Below are positions 50,506 through 58,898 of a stretch of 64,000 nucleotides of DNA, in pieces. The stretch lies in assembly GCA_947631855.1 (NCBI GenBank), contig CANRMX010000004.1, positions 1-64,000 of the forward strand. Direction: 5' to 3'. The notes below the pieces were generated by a model that saw nothing but the letters and a program-made list of their open reading frames with translations, made no database searches and was not told the DNA's origin. This DNA comes from an uncultured Clostridia bacterium (GTDB lineage Bacteria; Bacillota; Clostridia; Oscillospirales; Acutalibacteraceae). The number at the start of each line of letters is the position of its first letter. Position 1 is the stretch's first letter. A program made the position numbers and the translations under genes.

Positions 50506-51225
50506 CTAAAACCGGATCGTGTTGTTGTAATAGGCGGGCAGCCCCTCCCGGTAGAGATGACCGTCCCCGGAGAGCATCAGCACCTTGGGCAGCACCCAGC
50601 CGTTGGCGGCGGTGCGGAATTCGATCACCGTCATGCCGGAGTGGGTCATGTCGAAATGGGTGCAGAACTGGGGATAGGGGATATCCAGCACGCTGCTGAG
50701 GAAGCTCATCCCAAAGCCCTGATGGGCAAACAGCGCCACCCGCTCCTCTGTGGGGGATTCCGCCCGGTACAGGCGGCGGGCCCGGTCGTGGGCATAGCCC
50801 AGAGATTGCAGGAAAGCGTCCGTCTCCCGGTCGACCCGTTCCACGCCCTCCTTGAAGCGGTACCCCGCAAAATCGGGATGCTCGTACCAGCGGTCGCCCA
50901 GGGAGACGATCTCCCGGGACACAAAGCGCTGGGTCATGGCATCCTGCGCAAAGGCCCAGGTGTAGCTGCCGTCCTCTCCGGGGATGGCGAAATCCCGCCA
51001 GGCGTGCATCTCGTTGCAGAAGTCCAGCAGTTGGATTTCCTTTTTCGTGAGCTCCGCGGTGGGCTGGGCCGTCTGGATCGCCCGGGTGGAGGTGGAGGCG
51101 AAGATCCTGTCCACCCCGAAAAGCGCCAGCCGCTTGCCCATGGCCTCGGCCTGTCGGCGGCCCAGAGGCGTCAGGGCGTCGGGATCGTAGGTGGGGTCGC
51201 CGTGGCGAATGTAAAACAAAAGCAT
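50506..51225 (-). CDS. Histidine phosphatase family protein
   Basis: The product has the phosphoglycerate-mutase-like RHGDPTYDP (catalytic His), TPLGRRQAEAMG, STSTRAIQTAQ and a second His in LFAHQGFG. About 239 residues from the ATG at 51225, which starts the first strand; a further ATG at 51240 is possible. Substrate unknown. Confidence 0.88.
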   Translation of the reverse strand: MLLFYIRHGDPTYDPDALTPLGRRQAEAMGKRLALFGVDRIFASTSTRAIQTAQPTAELTKKEIQLLDFCNEMHAWRDFAIPGEDGSYTWAFAQDAMTQRFVSREIVSLGDRWYEHPDFAGYRFKEGVERVDRETDAFLQSLGYAHDRARRLYRAESPTEERVALFAHQGFGMSFLSSVLDIPYPQFCTHFDMTHSGMTVIEFRTAANGWVLPKVLMLSGDGHLYREGLPAYYNNTIRF

Positions 51226-51285
51226 GATTTTCTCTCCCATGAAGCAAAGGCCCTCCCGAGGATCCCCGGGAGAGCGCGATTTTGT

Positions 51286-52476
51286 TTATTTGAGGCCCAT
51301 CTCGTCCCGGACCTGCTTGAAGCATTCCACGGCGAAATCCAGATCCTCGATGCTGTGGGCGGCGGACACCTGGGTGCGCACCCGGGCTTTTCCTTTGGGC
51401 ACCACGGGATAGCAGAAGCCCACCACGTAGACGCCCTTCTCCAGCATGCGGGCGGCGAATTCCTGGGCCACCTTGGCGTCGTAGAGCATCACCGGCACGA
51501 TGGGGTGGGTGCTTTCGGGTACATCGAACCCGGCCTCCTTCAGCGCGGCGCGGAAGTGGGCGGTGTTCTGCTCCAGCTTATCCCGCAGGGCGGTGGATTC
51601 GGACAGGATATCCAGCACCCGGATGGCCGACGCCGTGATGGACGGCGCCAGGGTGTTGGAGAACAGATAGGGCCGGCTCCGCTGGCGCAGCAGATCCACG
51701 ATCTCCTGGCAGGCGGCGGTGTAGCCGCCGGAAGCCCCGCCCAGGGCCTTGCCCAGGGTGCCGGTGACGATGTCCACCCGGTCGGTGACGCCCCAATATT
51801 CCGGGGTGCCCCGGCCGGTCTTGCCCACGAAGCCCGCCGCATGGCTGTCGTCCACCATCACCAGCGCGTCGAATTCCTCCGCCAGATCGCAGATGGCCGG
51901 CAGGTTGGCGATGTAGCCGTCCATGGAGAAGACCCCGTCGGTGGCGATCATCTTGGTGCGGCAGCCCGCCGCCTGGGCGGCCTCCAGCTGGGCGCGGAGA
52001 TCGGCCATGTCGTTGTTCTTGTAGCGGAACCGCTTGGCCTTGCACAGGCGGATGCCGTCGATGATGCTGGCGTGATTCAGCTCGTCGGAGATCACCGCGT
52101 CCTCCGGCCCCAGCAGCGTTTCAAACAGCCCGCCGTTGGCGTCGTAGCAGGAGGAATAGAGGATGGTGTCCTCCTTGCCCAGGAATTCCGACAGCTTCTT
52201 TTCCAGCGTGATGTGCTGCTCCTGGGTGCCGCAGATGAATCGCACCGAGGACAGGCCGTAGCCCCATTGGTCGAAGCTCTCTTTGGCGGCCTGGATGAGC
52301 CGGGGATCGTCGGCCAGGCCCAGGTAGTTGTTTGCGCACATATTCAGGACGCCCCGGGCCTGGGTGGTGCTGATGCGGGCGGACTGGGGCGTGGTGATGT
52401 GCCGCTCGTGCTTATAGGTGCCGTCCGCCTCGATGGCGGCCAGCTCCTGGCGGTAGCGTTCAATGGCTGTTTTCAT
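51286..52476 (-). CDS. kbl: Glycine C-acetyltransferase (2-amino-3-ketobutyrate CoA ligase)
   Basis: A 396-residue alpha-oxoamine synthase: [42 protein letters not shown] and the PLP lysine in [15 protein letters not shown]. It splits 2-amino-3-ketobutyrate with CoA into glycine and acetyl-CoA. The ATG at 52476 ([10 protein letters not shown]) fits the family; it lies downstream of tdh on the same strand, so the pair degrades threonine to glycine. Confidence 0.95.
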   Translation of the reverse strand: MKTAIERYRQELAAIEADGTYKHERHITTPQSARISTTQARGVLNMCANNYLGLADDPRLIQAAKESFDQWGYGLSSVRFICGTQEQHITLEKKLSEFLGKEDTILYSSCYDANGGLFETLLGPEDAVISDELNHASIIDGIRLCKAKRFRYKNNDMADLRAQLEAAQAAGCRTKMIATDGVFSMDGYIANLPAICDLAEEFDALVMVDDSHAAGFVGKTGRGTPEYWGVTDRVDIVTGTLGKALGGASGGYTAACQEIVDLLRQRSRPYLFSNTLAPSITASAIRVLDILSESTALRDKLEQNTAHFRAALKEAGFDVPESTHPIVPVMLYDAKVAQEFAARMLEKGVYVVGFCYPVVPKGKARVRTQVSAAHSIEDLDFAVECFKQVRDEMGLK

Positions 52477-52500
52477 GGCAGTTTCCTCCTCTATTGGCTT

Positions 52501-52545
52501 CAAACTTTTTCGTGAAAAAGTTTGACAAAAAGCTTTCCTTGGCTT
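52501..52545. repeat. Dispersed repeat R2 between tdh and kbl
   Basis: caaactttttc-gt-gaaaaagtttgacaaaaagct, the R2 palindrome with one changed centre, reading on into ccttggcttacgggcagt. Confidence 0.8.
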
Positions 52546-52669
52546 ACGGGCAGTAAGATAGATGCGAAAGGCTGCGGGTGTATCCCACTCAAATTAAACT
52601 GAAAGTGGGCTTGCCCGATTCGAGCTTTTTCCTTGGCTTACGGGCAGTGGGATGGATGCAAAGCACTGT
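52531..52669. repeat. Direct repeat in the tdh-kbl spacer
   Basis: ccttggcttacgggcagt followed by aagatagatgcgaaag (from about 52538) and again by gggatggatgcaaagc (from about 52631), two copies of a roughly 45-base unit; the second directly adjoins the tdh stop. Confidence 0.7.
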
Positions 52670-52673
52670 GGGC

Positions 52674-53714
52674 TCAGTCCATCCAATTCAAGATGACCTT
52701 GCCTGCGTTGCCGGAGTTCATGGCGGCGAAGCCCTCCTCAAACCGGGTGTAGGGCAGGCGGTGGGTGATGATGGGGGAGAGGTCCAATCCGCCCTCCACC
52801 ATGGCCATCATCTTGTACCAGGTCTCGTACATCTTCCGGCCGTAGATGCCCTGCAGGCACAGCCCCTTGAAGATGATCTGATTCCAGTCGATATCCGCGC
52901 CGGGCTGCTGGATGCCCAGCAGGGCGATCTTGCCGCCGTTGCGCATATTGGCGATCATGCTCTGCAGGGCCTTGTCGCTGCCGCTCATCTCCATGCCCAC
53001 GTCGAAGCCCTCCACCATGTGGGCCGGGCCCAGCACATCCTCCAGCCGCTGCCGGGTGATGTTCACGGTGTGGGTGGCGCCCATCTTTTCGCACAGCTCC
53101 AGCCGGTAATCGTTCATATCGGTGACCACCACCGAGCGCGCGCCGTTCTTGCGGGCAATGGCCGCGGCCATCATGCCGATGGGCCCGGCCCCGGTGATCA
53201 GCACGTCCTCGCCCACCACGTCGAACATCAGCGCGGTGTGGGTGGCGTTGCCGAAGGCATCAAAGAAGGAAACGATGTCCTCGTCGATGCCGTCATTGAT
53301 GGGGATCACATTGGTGGCGGGGATCACGATATATTCGGCGAAGGCCCCGTTCCGGTTGACCCCCACGCCCTTGGTATCCTTGCACCACTGGCCGTTGCCC
53401 GCCCGGCAGTTCCGGCAGTGGCCGCAGACGATGTGCCCTTCGCCGGACACCCGCTGGCCCGGGTGGTAGGCGGTGACGCCCTCGCCCAGGGCATCGATCT
53501 CGCCCACATATTCGTGGCCGATCACCAGCGGAGGCTTCACGTTCTGCTGGCTCCAGGGGTCCCAATTGTAGATATGGACATCCGTGCCGCAAATGGCGGT
53601 CTTGTGGATCTTGATGCGTACCTCGCCCATGCCCGGCTCGGGCACCGGCACCTGCTTCAGCGTCAGCCCCTTGCCAGGGGCCTCCTTCACCAGCGCGTCC
53701 ATCATGCGTGGCAT
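52674..53714 (-). CDS. tdh: L-threonine 3-dehydrogenase
   Basis: A 346-residue zinc-dependent medium-chain dehydrogenase: the catalytic zinc in [13 protein letters not shown] and GHEYVGEI, the structural zinc cysteines in [15 protein letters not shown], and the NAD site [13 protein letters not shown]. It oxidises threonine to 2-amino-3-ketobutyrate, the substrate of the next gene product. The ATG at 53714 follows GAGGAAG. Confidence 0.95.
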   Translation of the reverse strand: MPRMMDALVKEAPGKGLTLKQVPVPEPGMGEVRIKIHKTAICGTDVHIYNWDPWSQQNVKPPLVIGHEYVGEIDALGEGVTAYHPGQRVSGEGHIVCGHCRNCRAGNGQWCKDTKGVGVNRNGAFAEYIVIPATNVIPINDGIDEDIVSFFDAFGNATHTALMFDVVGEDVLITGAGPIGMMAAAIARKNGARSVVVTDMNDYRLELCEKMGATHTVNITRQRLEDVLGPAHMVEGFDVGMEMSGSDKALQSMIANMRNGGKIALLGIQQPGADIDWNQIIFKGLCLQGIYGRKMYETWYKMMAMVEGGLDLSPIITHRLPYTRFEEGFAAMNSGNAGKVILNWMD

Positions 53715-53807
53715 AGTTTTACACTTCCTCGCCCATTGATTTGTACCTCCAGTGTAGCACGATTCCCCGGCATTTTCAAGCCTCACTTCGCGCCGAAAAC
53801 AAAAAGC

Positions 53808-53838
53808 TCCGCACCGCCCGCAGACGGTGGGAGCTTTC
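53808..53838 (-). terminator. Terminator of the ECF S-component gene
   Basis: On the minus strand agctcccaccg and cggtgcggagct arms end in TTTTTGTTTT, about 20 bases after the stop. Confidence 0.7.
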
Positions 53839-53859
53839 AGGGGTTGTTTGTGATCTGGA

Positions 53860-54414
53860 TCACGCCGCCGCCTTGGGGGCGTCTGGGATGAGCCCCGCCT
53901 TTTGCAGGGCAAGGACGATGAGGGGCACCAGCACGATGTGCACGATGATCCCGGGGATGGAGCCGGTGATGGTGCCGGAGACCCACAGCGCCAGGGAGAA
54001 TTCCGTGCCGTTGATGCCCAGCAGGATGAACCGGAAAATGCCATAGACGATCCGGCCGCCGATCATGGCGAGGATCAGGGACACATAGATGTAGAGGGGT
54101 TTTTTGGGCAGCACCCGGTAGAGGATACCGGTGAGCACGCCGTAGGCCGCAAGCTCAAAGGCCATGGAGAGGCCGGTGGGCATGATGGGCGGCATCCCGA
54201 ACATGGCGCTGCGCAGCAGGGGCGCGACGAACCCGACCACCAGCCCGTAGGGCCAGCCGCACAGGAAACCGCACAGCAGCACCGGGATGTGCATGGGGCT
54301 GAGCATGGCGCCGATGGTGGGGATCTGCCCGGTGAAGAAGGGCAGGATGATACACAGCGCCAGGCACAGCGCCGCGTAGGTCAGACGGAGGTAGGACTTC
54401 TTTGCTTGATTCAT
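53860..54414 (-). CDS. ECF transporter S component (substrate unknown)
   Basis: A 184-residue protein with six helices. The first helix [21 protein letters not shown], the [21 protein letters not shown] stretch and the C-terminal [14 protein letters not shown] fit substrate-binding S components of energy-coupling-factor vitamin transporters. The energising EcfAAT genes are elsewhere. The ATG at 54414 has AAAGGA at eight bases; an ATG at 54438 overlaps the stop of a leader frame and could be used by coupling. Confidence 0.8.
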   Translation of the reverse strand: MNQAKKSYLRLTYAALCLALCIILPFFTGQIPTIGAMLSPMHIPVLLCGFLCGWPYGLVVGFVAPLLRSAMFGMPPIMPTGLSMAFELAAYGVLTGILYRVLPKKPLYIYVSLILAMIGGRIVYGIFRFILLGINGTEFSLALWVSGTITGSIPGIIVHIVLVPLIVLALQKAGLIPDAPKAAA

Positions 54415-54564
54415 GGGGATCATCCTTTCTTTTTTCATAAAAACAGCGCTGCCTCCCCTGCGGGGGAAACAGCGCCTTCATGACACGGTTGAATGATATG
54501 GAACGGACAACAGCCCTTTGTGGGCATATGGGAACTTCTGCTCCCGGGTGCGGCTTCGTGCCGC
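54415..54564 (-). promoter_or_regulatory. Attenuated leader of the ECF S-component gene
   Basis: From the promoter at 54571-54599 the minus-strand leader has the hairpins gcggcacgaagccgc and gggagcagaagttccc, a leader frame, and a strong terminator ggcgctg/cagcgc with an inner cccc/gggg stem and TTTTT (54436-54476) directly before the gene. The layout implies riboswitch or peptide-based attenuation; no known aptamer is recognised. Confidence 0.6.
54435..54527 (-). CDS. Possible 30-residue leader peptide
   Basis: The frame MPTKGCCPFHIIQPC then HEGAVSPAGEAALFL runs through the terminator; its TGA overlaps the ATG at 54438 (ATGA). The CCP and later QPC could be stalling codons. A weak purine stretch lies 13 bases upstream, so translation is uncertain. 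Confidence 0.35.
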   Translation of the reverse strand: MPTKGCCPFHIIQPCHEGAVSPAGEAALFL

Positions 54565-54570
54565 GAGGAT

Positions 54571-54599
54571 AGTATAGCAGATGCGGGAGAAAATGTCAA
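54571..54599 (-). promoter_or_regulatory. Promoter of the ECF S-component gene
   Basis: Minus-strand TTGACA (54594-54599), 17 bases, TATACT (54571-54576). Confidence 0.85.
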
Positions 54600-54648
54600 G
54601 CCCGGGCGGGGGATTTTCATGGCTTCCGCGGCATTTCCGATTTTACCC

Positions 54649-54676
54649 TTGACGAAGCGGATTTTTCAGGTATCAT
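54649..54676 (+). promoter_or_regulatory. Promoter of the DUF1349 gene
   Basis: TTGACG (54649-54654), 16 bases, TATCAT (54671-54676), 40 bases before the ATG. Confidence 0.65.
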
Positions 54677-54716
54677 ATAAGAGGACGGACAAATCAAAAG
54701 CGAAAGGAACAGAAGT

Positions 54717-55322
54717 ATGTTTGACGTGAAAGCATTGCAGTGGACCCGAGAGCCCCTGGACTATTCCATCGAGGAGGGGCGGATCGAGATCGTCACCAAA
54801 CCCCACACCGACCTGTGGCAGCGGACTTATTACCACTTCCGCAACGACAACGCGCCGGTTTTGCAGCTGCGCACGAAGGAGAAGTTTTTCTCCTTTGTGG
54901 TGAAGACGGAATTCGAGAGCAAGCACCGCTTCGACCAGTGCGGCGTGGTGGCCTATCTGGACAGCGAGAACTGGCTCAAGGGCTCCATCGAATATGAAAA
55001 CGAGACGTTCCAGCACCTGGGCAGCGTGGTGACGAACCACGGCTATTCCGATTGGGCTACCACCGCCATCGACGCTGCGGTGAAGTCCATGTGGTACCGG
55101 CTGAGCCGCCGGGAGGACGATTTCTGCATCGAGTGCTCCCAGGACGGCGAGACCTTCTCCCAGATGCGGGTGTGCCACCTGTGGGAGGGTGCAGACGAGA
55201 TCGCCTTCGGTGTCTATGCGTGCAGCCCAGAGGCGTCGTCCTTCAAGGCGACCTTCACCCACATGGACGTGACCGAGTGCAAATGGCTTGCCCACAACGG
55301 CCAGCAGCCGGACGAGGCATAA
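54717..55322 (+). CDS. DUF1349 concanavalin-like protein
   Basis: The 201-residue protein matches DUF1349 (YesU-like lectin/glucanase fold): DLWQRTYYHFRNDNAPVLQL, FSFVVKTEFESKHRFDQCG, GVVAYLDSENWLKGSIEYE and FGVYACSPEASSFKATFTHM. Such proteins are thought to bind or act on carbohydrates; there is no signal peptide. Followed after 14 bases by the next gene. Confidence 0.85.
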   Translation: MFDVKALQWTREPLDYSIEEGRIEIVTKPHTDLWQRTYYHFRNDNAPVLQLRTKEKFFSFVVKTEFESKHRFDQCGVVAYLDSENWLKGSIEYENETFQHLGSVVTNHGYSDWATTAIDAAVKSMWYRLSRREDDFCIECSQDGETFSQMRVCHLWEGADEIAFGVYACSPEASSFKATFTHMDVTECKWLAHNGQQPDEA

Positions 55323-55336
55323 AAGAGGCGCGTGGC

Positions 55337-55780
55337 ATGGGGCGCACACTGGATGAAGCCCGGCAAAGGGCGGTGAAGGCGCTGCAAGCGGATGCATCGG
55401 AGGACGCCCTGTGGGTCGCCGTGGCAGCCTTTCAGGGATTTCCTTTCCGCACGTCCTCCGGCCTGCCGTTCCGCTATACCCTGAAGACCGGCCGGAACGG
55501 GGAATGGACCCGGGAGCTGTGGATCGACCGGCGGGAGAACAGCAAATCTCTGGCCTGGAGCAGCGTGCGGCTGGCCTTTCAGCAGGCGGTGTCCATGGCG
55601 GGGCAAGTGGTGGCGGGGCCAAAATCCCTGGGGAATATCCGGGGCGTGTCCTATATCTACCCCATGCTGTGGCGGTTCGGCGTGATCATTGTGCCGGAAA
55701 AGATCGCGGAAAAGATGCAGGGCCCGGAGGCCAATGAAGCGCCGGGTGCGGCAGGATCAAAAAGAATGGAGAATTTATAG
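55337..55780 (+). CDS. Conserved hypothetical protein
   Basis: A 147-residue soluble protein starting at ATG 55337 (MGRTLDEARQRAVKALQ) after AAAAGAGG. FRTSSGLPFRYTLK, ELWIDRRENSKSLAWSSVRLAF and GVSYIYPMLWRFGVI look conserved, but no family can be named. Probably co-transcribed with the DUF1349 gene. Confidence 0.65.
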   Translation: MGRTLDEARQRAVKALQADASEDALWVAVAAFQGFPFRTSSGLPFRYTLKTGRNGEWTRELWIDRRENSKSLAWSSVRLAFQQAVSMAGQVVAGPKSLGNIRGVSYIYPMLWRFGVIIVPEKIAEKMQGPEANEAPGAAGSKRMENL

Positions 55781-55909
55781 CCAGAATAGCGAAAAATATC
55801 TCCTTAACTTCATCATTTATCACAAAGGAAATCTGCGCGGAAGTATGGTAAAATAGTAGTGCTGGATTGTTCGGTATCAAACAAATTCTCGAAAGGAGAG
55901 TTCTTCTTT

Positions 55910-57325
55910 ATGGCAGGCAGGCTCTCGTCCTTTTTCGGCGCGCAGGACATGACAGTGGGCAGCCCCATGTCCAATCTGGTCAAGTTCTCCGTGCCGCTGC
56001 TTGTGGGCAATATCGCGCAACAACTTTACAGCACCGTGGATTCCATCGTGGTGGGCAAGTATGTGGGCGACAACGCCCTGGCGGCCATCGGCGCCAGCGG
56101 CCCCATCATCAACCTGCTGCTGGTGCTGTTCATGGGCGTTTCCGTGGGCGCAAGCATCATCGCCTCGCAGCTCTATGGCGCTAAAGATAAAGACGGCCTC
56201 TCTCAGGCCATCGGCACCGTTATCACCGCAACCTTCATCACCACCCTGGTGGTCATGATCGTCGGCCCTCTGGTCACCCGGCCCTCCATGCGGCTGCTGG
56301 GCACCCCCGACGATATCTTTGAATCCACCTGCAATTACATGATCATCCTCTTTGTGGGCATGCTGGGCAGCGCGTATTACAATATTATTTCCGGCGTGCT
56401 GCGCGGCCTGGGCGATTCGGTCATGCCCCTGATCTTCCTGCTGGTGGCCTGCGGGCTCAACATCGTGCTGGATATCTGGTTCGTGGCCGGCCTCAAGATG
56501 GGCGTGGAGGGTGCAGCCTATGCCACCATTATGGCCCAGTTCGTTTCCGCCATCCTGTGCGTCTATCGGCTGCTCCACATGAAGGAGACGCTGGAGGTCA
56601 CGCCCCGGATGCTGATCCCCAAGAAATCGCTGGTGATGCGCCTGGTCACCCTGGGCCTGCCCAGCGGCATCACCCAGGCCATCTTCTCCCTGGCCATGAT
56701 CGTGGTGCAGTCCCTCACCAACTCCTACGGCACCTACGTCATCGCCGCCAACACCGTGGTGATGCGTGTGGATGGCTTCGCCATGATGCCCAACTTCACC
56801 TTCGGCACGGCCATGACTACATACGCCGGGCAGAACATCGGCGCGGGCCAGACCAAGCGGGTGGAGCAGGGCACCAAGAGCGGCCTGATCCTGGGCGTGG
56901 GTGTTTCCGCCGTGCTGGTGGGGATCATCCTGCTCTTTGGCCGCAACCTGATCTACCTCTTCACTGACACCCCGGAGGTCATCGCGCTGGGCATGCGGAT
57001 GCTGGACATCCTGGCCGTGGGCTACATCGCCATGAGCGTCACCCAGGTGCTTTCCGGCGTGATGCGCGGCGCGGGCGACACCATGACCCCCATGTGGATC
57101 TCCCTGATCACCACCGTGGTGGTGCGTGTGCCCATCGCCTATGTGATGGAGTACTTCACCCGTCCCGAGGGCGGCGCCATGGGTTCCGGTGCTCCCGACC
57201 CGCTGTTCATCTCCCTGCTGGTGTCCTGGGTCATCGGCGCGCTGCTGACCGCCATCTTCTACAAGCGTGGTGGCTGGAAGAAGAAGAACGAAATCCGTGC
57301 CGCCACCGCTGTGGATACGGAGTAA
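55910..57325 (+). CDS. MATE-family efflux transporter
   Basis: A 471-residue, 12-helix MATE protein: SNLVKFSVPLLVGNIAQQLYSTVDSIVVG spans the first helix, IGASGPI, a repeated second half starting LVMRLVTLGLPSGITQAIF, and MRGAGDTMTPMWISL. It exports drugs or metabolites using Na+ or H+. The ATG at 55910 follows GAAAGGAG; the frame before it has no membrane-protein character. Confidence 0.92.
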   Translation: MAGRLSSFFGAQDMTVGSPMSNLVKFSVPLLVGNIAQQLYSTVDSIVVGKYVGDNALAAIGASGPIINLLLVLFMGVSVGASIIASQLYGAKDKDGLSQAIGTVITATFITTLVVMIVGPLVTRPSMRLLGTPDDIFESTCNYMIILFVGMLGSAYYNIISGVLRGLGDSVMPLIFLLVACGLNIVLDIWFVAGLKMGVEGAAYATIMAQFVSAILCVYRLLHMKETLEVTPRMLIPKKSLVMRLVTLGLPSGITQAIFSLAMIVVQSLTNSYGTYVIAANTVVMRVDGFAMMPNFTFGTAMTTYAGQNIGAGQTKRVEQGTKSGLILGVGVSAVLVGIILLFGRNLIYLFTDTPEVIALGMRMLDILAVGYIAMSVTQVLSGVMRGAGDTMTPMWISLITTVVVRVPIAYVMEYFTRPEGGAMGSGAPDPLFISLLVSWVIGALLTAIFYKRGGWKKKNEIRAATAVDTE

Positions 57326-57375
57326 GAATTCGTTTTCTGATTTGTTTTATTCCCTGCACTACGGGCAGGGGGCGG

Positions 57376-57547
57376 TCTGAGGCCGTTTTCACGACGCGGG
57401 GCATGCGCCTAGGGGCGCATGGGTGTGCTGAGGAAACAACTTTTCCGGTCGCGGAATATACTGCCTGCTGGAAACCAGTACGCTTCGCTTACGCATACTG
57501 GCTGCAAGCTATATAACAGGGCCTCCCCGCCTTCGGCGGGGAGGCCC
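57376..57547 (+). repeat. Composite dispersed repeat R1 before hairpin-RNA array 3
   Basis: gcatgcgcctaggggcgcatg, gaggaaacaacttttccggt, gcggaatatactgcctgctgg, cgcttcgcttacgcatactgg, gctatataaca and the hairpin ggcctccccgcc/ggcggggaggcc (57519-57547) occur in the R1 order. Confidence 0.8.
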
Positions 57548-57647
57548 TAAATAATTAACTTGCGGCGAGCCAAGCGAAAGCGGCGTCACGGCGCCCCGCC
57601 GAAGGCGGGGGGATAATTTTTGTGCCCTTGCTTCGACAGGATTCGTG

Positions 57648-57676
57648 TTGATTTTTCCATTCGGTCATGGTAAAAT
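57648..57676 (+). promoter_or_regulatory. Promoter and candidate operator of hairpin-RNA unit C
   Basis: TTGATT (57648-57653), 17 bases, TAAAAT (57671-57676); TCGACA-N7-TGTTGA overlaps the -35 box. Confidence 0.75.
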
Positions 57677-57682
57677 AAACTT

Positions 57683-57834
57683 GCGACACAACGGAATATA
57701 TTTACCAAGGGGCATGCCTTGTTTTGGCAAAAACGCATGTTCCACTTTTGGTCCCTTGGTTGAGCAAAAGCCGTTGTGTGGCAGCAATCGGAGCAATGCG
57801 TTTTTCGGTGCGCGGCTCCGGCTGCGCACTTTTT
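57683..57834 (+). ncRNA. Hairpin RNA unit C (type c), first of array 3
   Basis: Differs from unit B2 at only two positions in the hairpin. One is in the 3' basal arm (gtggc instead of gtcgc), which breaks one pair with the 5' arm gcgac; that 3' arm matches the type b/d units, as if a crossover had joined a type c 5' part to a neighbour's 3' part. Terminator at 57808-57834. Confidence 0.65.
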
Positions 57835-57900
57835 ATTTTTTCTTTTTTATCCCCCGCCTCCGGCGGGGGATAATACTAATACGCTTCGACAGATTTCGTG

Positions 57901-57929
57901 TTGATTTTCCCCTGCTGTCGTGGTACAAT
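57901..57929 (+). promoter_or_regulatory. Promoter and candidate operator of hairpin-RNA unit D
   Basis: TTGATT (57901-57906), 17 bases, TACAAT (57924-57929), same inverted repeat. Confidence 0.75.
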
Positions 57930-57935
57930 ACTCTT

Positions 57936-58102
57936 GCCACGTAAATTTTAATAAATGCATTAACTGGATGGAGAGCTTTTTACTTCGGTAAAAATGCTCG
58001 CTTTCCTTTCCTTTCCCATCTAGTTAATGCAGAAATGGAATTTGCGTGGCAGCAACGGGAGCGAGGCATTTTTCGGTGCGCGGCTCCGGCTGCGCACTTT
58101 TT
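57936..58102 (+). ncRNA. Hairpin RNA unit D (type d)
   Basis: Basal stem gccacgtaaatt (57936-57947) with aatttgcgtggc (58039-58050), then tgcattaact with agttaatgca, and an apical stem gagcttttt-ac closed by a UUCG loop and gtaaaaatgctc. Tail ggagcgaggcattttt and terminator 58076-58102. No HTH gene follows. Confidence 0.65.
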
Positions 58103-58169
58103 ATTTTTTCTTTTTTACCCCCCCGCCTCCGGCGGGGGATAATACTAATACGCTTCGACAGATTTCGTG

Positions 58170-58198
58170 TTGATTTTCCCCTGCTGTCGTGGTACAAT
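58170..58198 (+). promoter_or_regulatory. Promoter and candidate operator of hairpin-RNA unit E
   Basis: TTGATT (58170-58175), 17 bases, TACAAT (58193-58198). Confidence 0.75.
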
Positions 58199-58204
58199 AC
58201 TCTT

Positions 58205-58372
58205 GCCACGTAAATTTTAATAAATGCATTAACTGGATGGAGAGCTTTTTACTTCGGTAAAAATGCTCGCTTTCCTTTCCTTTCCCATCTAGTTAATGCA
58301 GAAATGGAATTTGCGTGGCAGCAACGGGAGCGGGGCATTTTTCGGTGCGCGGCTCCGGCTGCGCACTTTTTT
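58205..58372 (+). ncRNA. Hairpin RNA unit E (type d), upstream of HTH gene
   Basis: A tandem duplicate of unit D, 269 bases further on, with the same hairpin and one visible change in the tail (cgggg for cgagg). The terminator (58345-58372) ends four bases before the GGAGG of the HTH gene, whereas unit D is followed by a T-rich stretch and a gcggggg hairpin. Confidence 0.65.
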
Positions 58373-58387
58373 ATTGGAGGTACCGCC

Positions 58388-58594
58388 ATGATGCAGATCG
58401 TCAACGCCAGTCAGCTTGTAGACCAGTTGGCCGCGCTTCGCAAAGAAAAAGGCATGAGCCAGGCCCAATTGGCCCAGGCCGTGGGACTGAGCCGCGCCAT
58501 GATCTCTTACTTTGAGGAGAAGAAAGTCTTTCTCCGCTTCAATACCCTGCTCCGGGTGATGGAAGTGCTGGGCGTGAAAATGTATCTCAAATAA
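58388..58594 (+). CDS. HipB-like helix-turn-helix protein, copy 3
   Basis: 68 residues, differing from copy 1 (18665-18871) only by Asp to Glu in the C-terminal helix (RVMEVLGVK). HTH in SQAQLAQAVGLSRAMISYFE. GGAGG at 58376-58380. Its DNA sequence from the terminator through most of the gene matches copy 1 with few silent changes. It closes an array of three hairpin units. No toxin-like gene is beside it. Confidence 0.85.
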   Translation: MMQIVNASQLVDQLAALRKEKGMSQAQLAQAVGLSRAMISYFEEKKVFLRFNTLLRVMEVLGVKMYLK

Positions 58595-58630
58595 TCGTGC
58601 AGTACGGCCAGCTGGTGCAAGCAAGACAGA

Positions 58631-58656
58631 AGTGCCTCCCTTTGAGGGGAGGTACT
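58631..58656 (+). terminator. Terminator of the third HTH gene
   Basis: agtgcctccc-tttga-ggggaggtact followed by a T run. It belongs to the same hairpin family as the R1 ends. Confidence 0.8.
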
Positions 58657-58815
58657 TTTTTACGGTTTGAGCTAAGCGAAGCCCACCTTGCGTCCAGCAG
58701 GAACTATCGGGCGCGACTACTCAATTGCCTCTCGCAGCCAAGGAGCGCGCCTGCTTTGCGCGACAGCGCGTCGTGGCTGTGGGCACTGCCCGCCGAAAAA
58801 GTTTTGTCGTTTCGC
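58657..58815. repeat. Repeat-derived spacer
   Basis: Holds ggaactatcgggcgcgactac and ggagcgcgcctgctttgcgcg as at 21610-21680. No gene seen. Confidence 0.5.
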
Positions 58816-58845
58816 TTTACCTGGGGCGGGCATTTGTAGTATAAT
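58816..58845 (+). promoter_or_regulatory. Promoter of the DUF1846 gene
   Basis: TTTACC (58816-58821), 18 bases, TATAAT (58840-58845), 54 bases before the ATG. Confidence 0.7.
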
Positions 58846-58898
58846 GTCACCGTAGGGTATTCTGCGGGCAGGGCCCGCGCAGGTGGGGAGACAATAAA

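Noticed and set aside
50152-52515. 787-codon plus-strand frame
   Set aside because: Antisense to dtd, the phosphatase and kbl, all recognised by conserved motifs.
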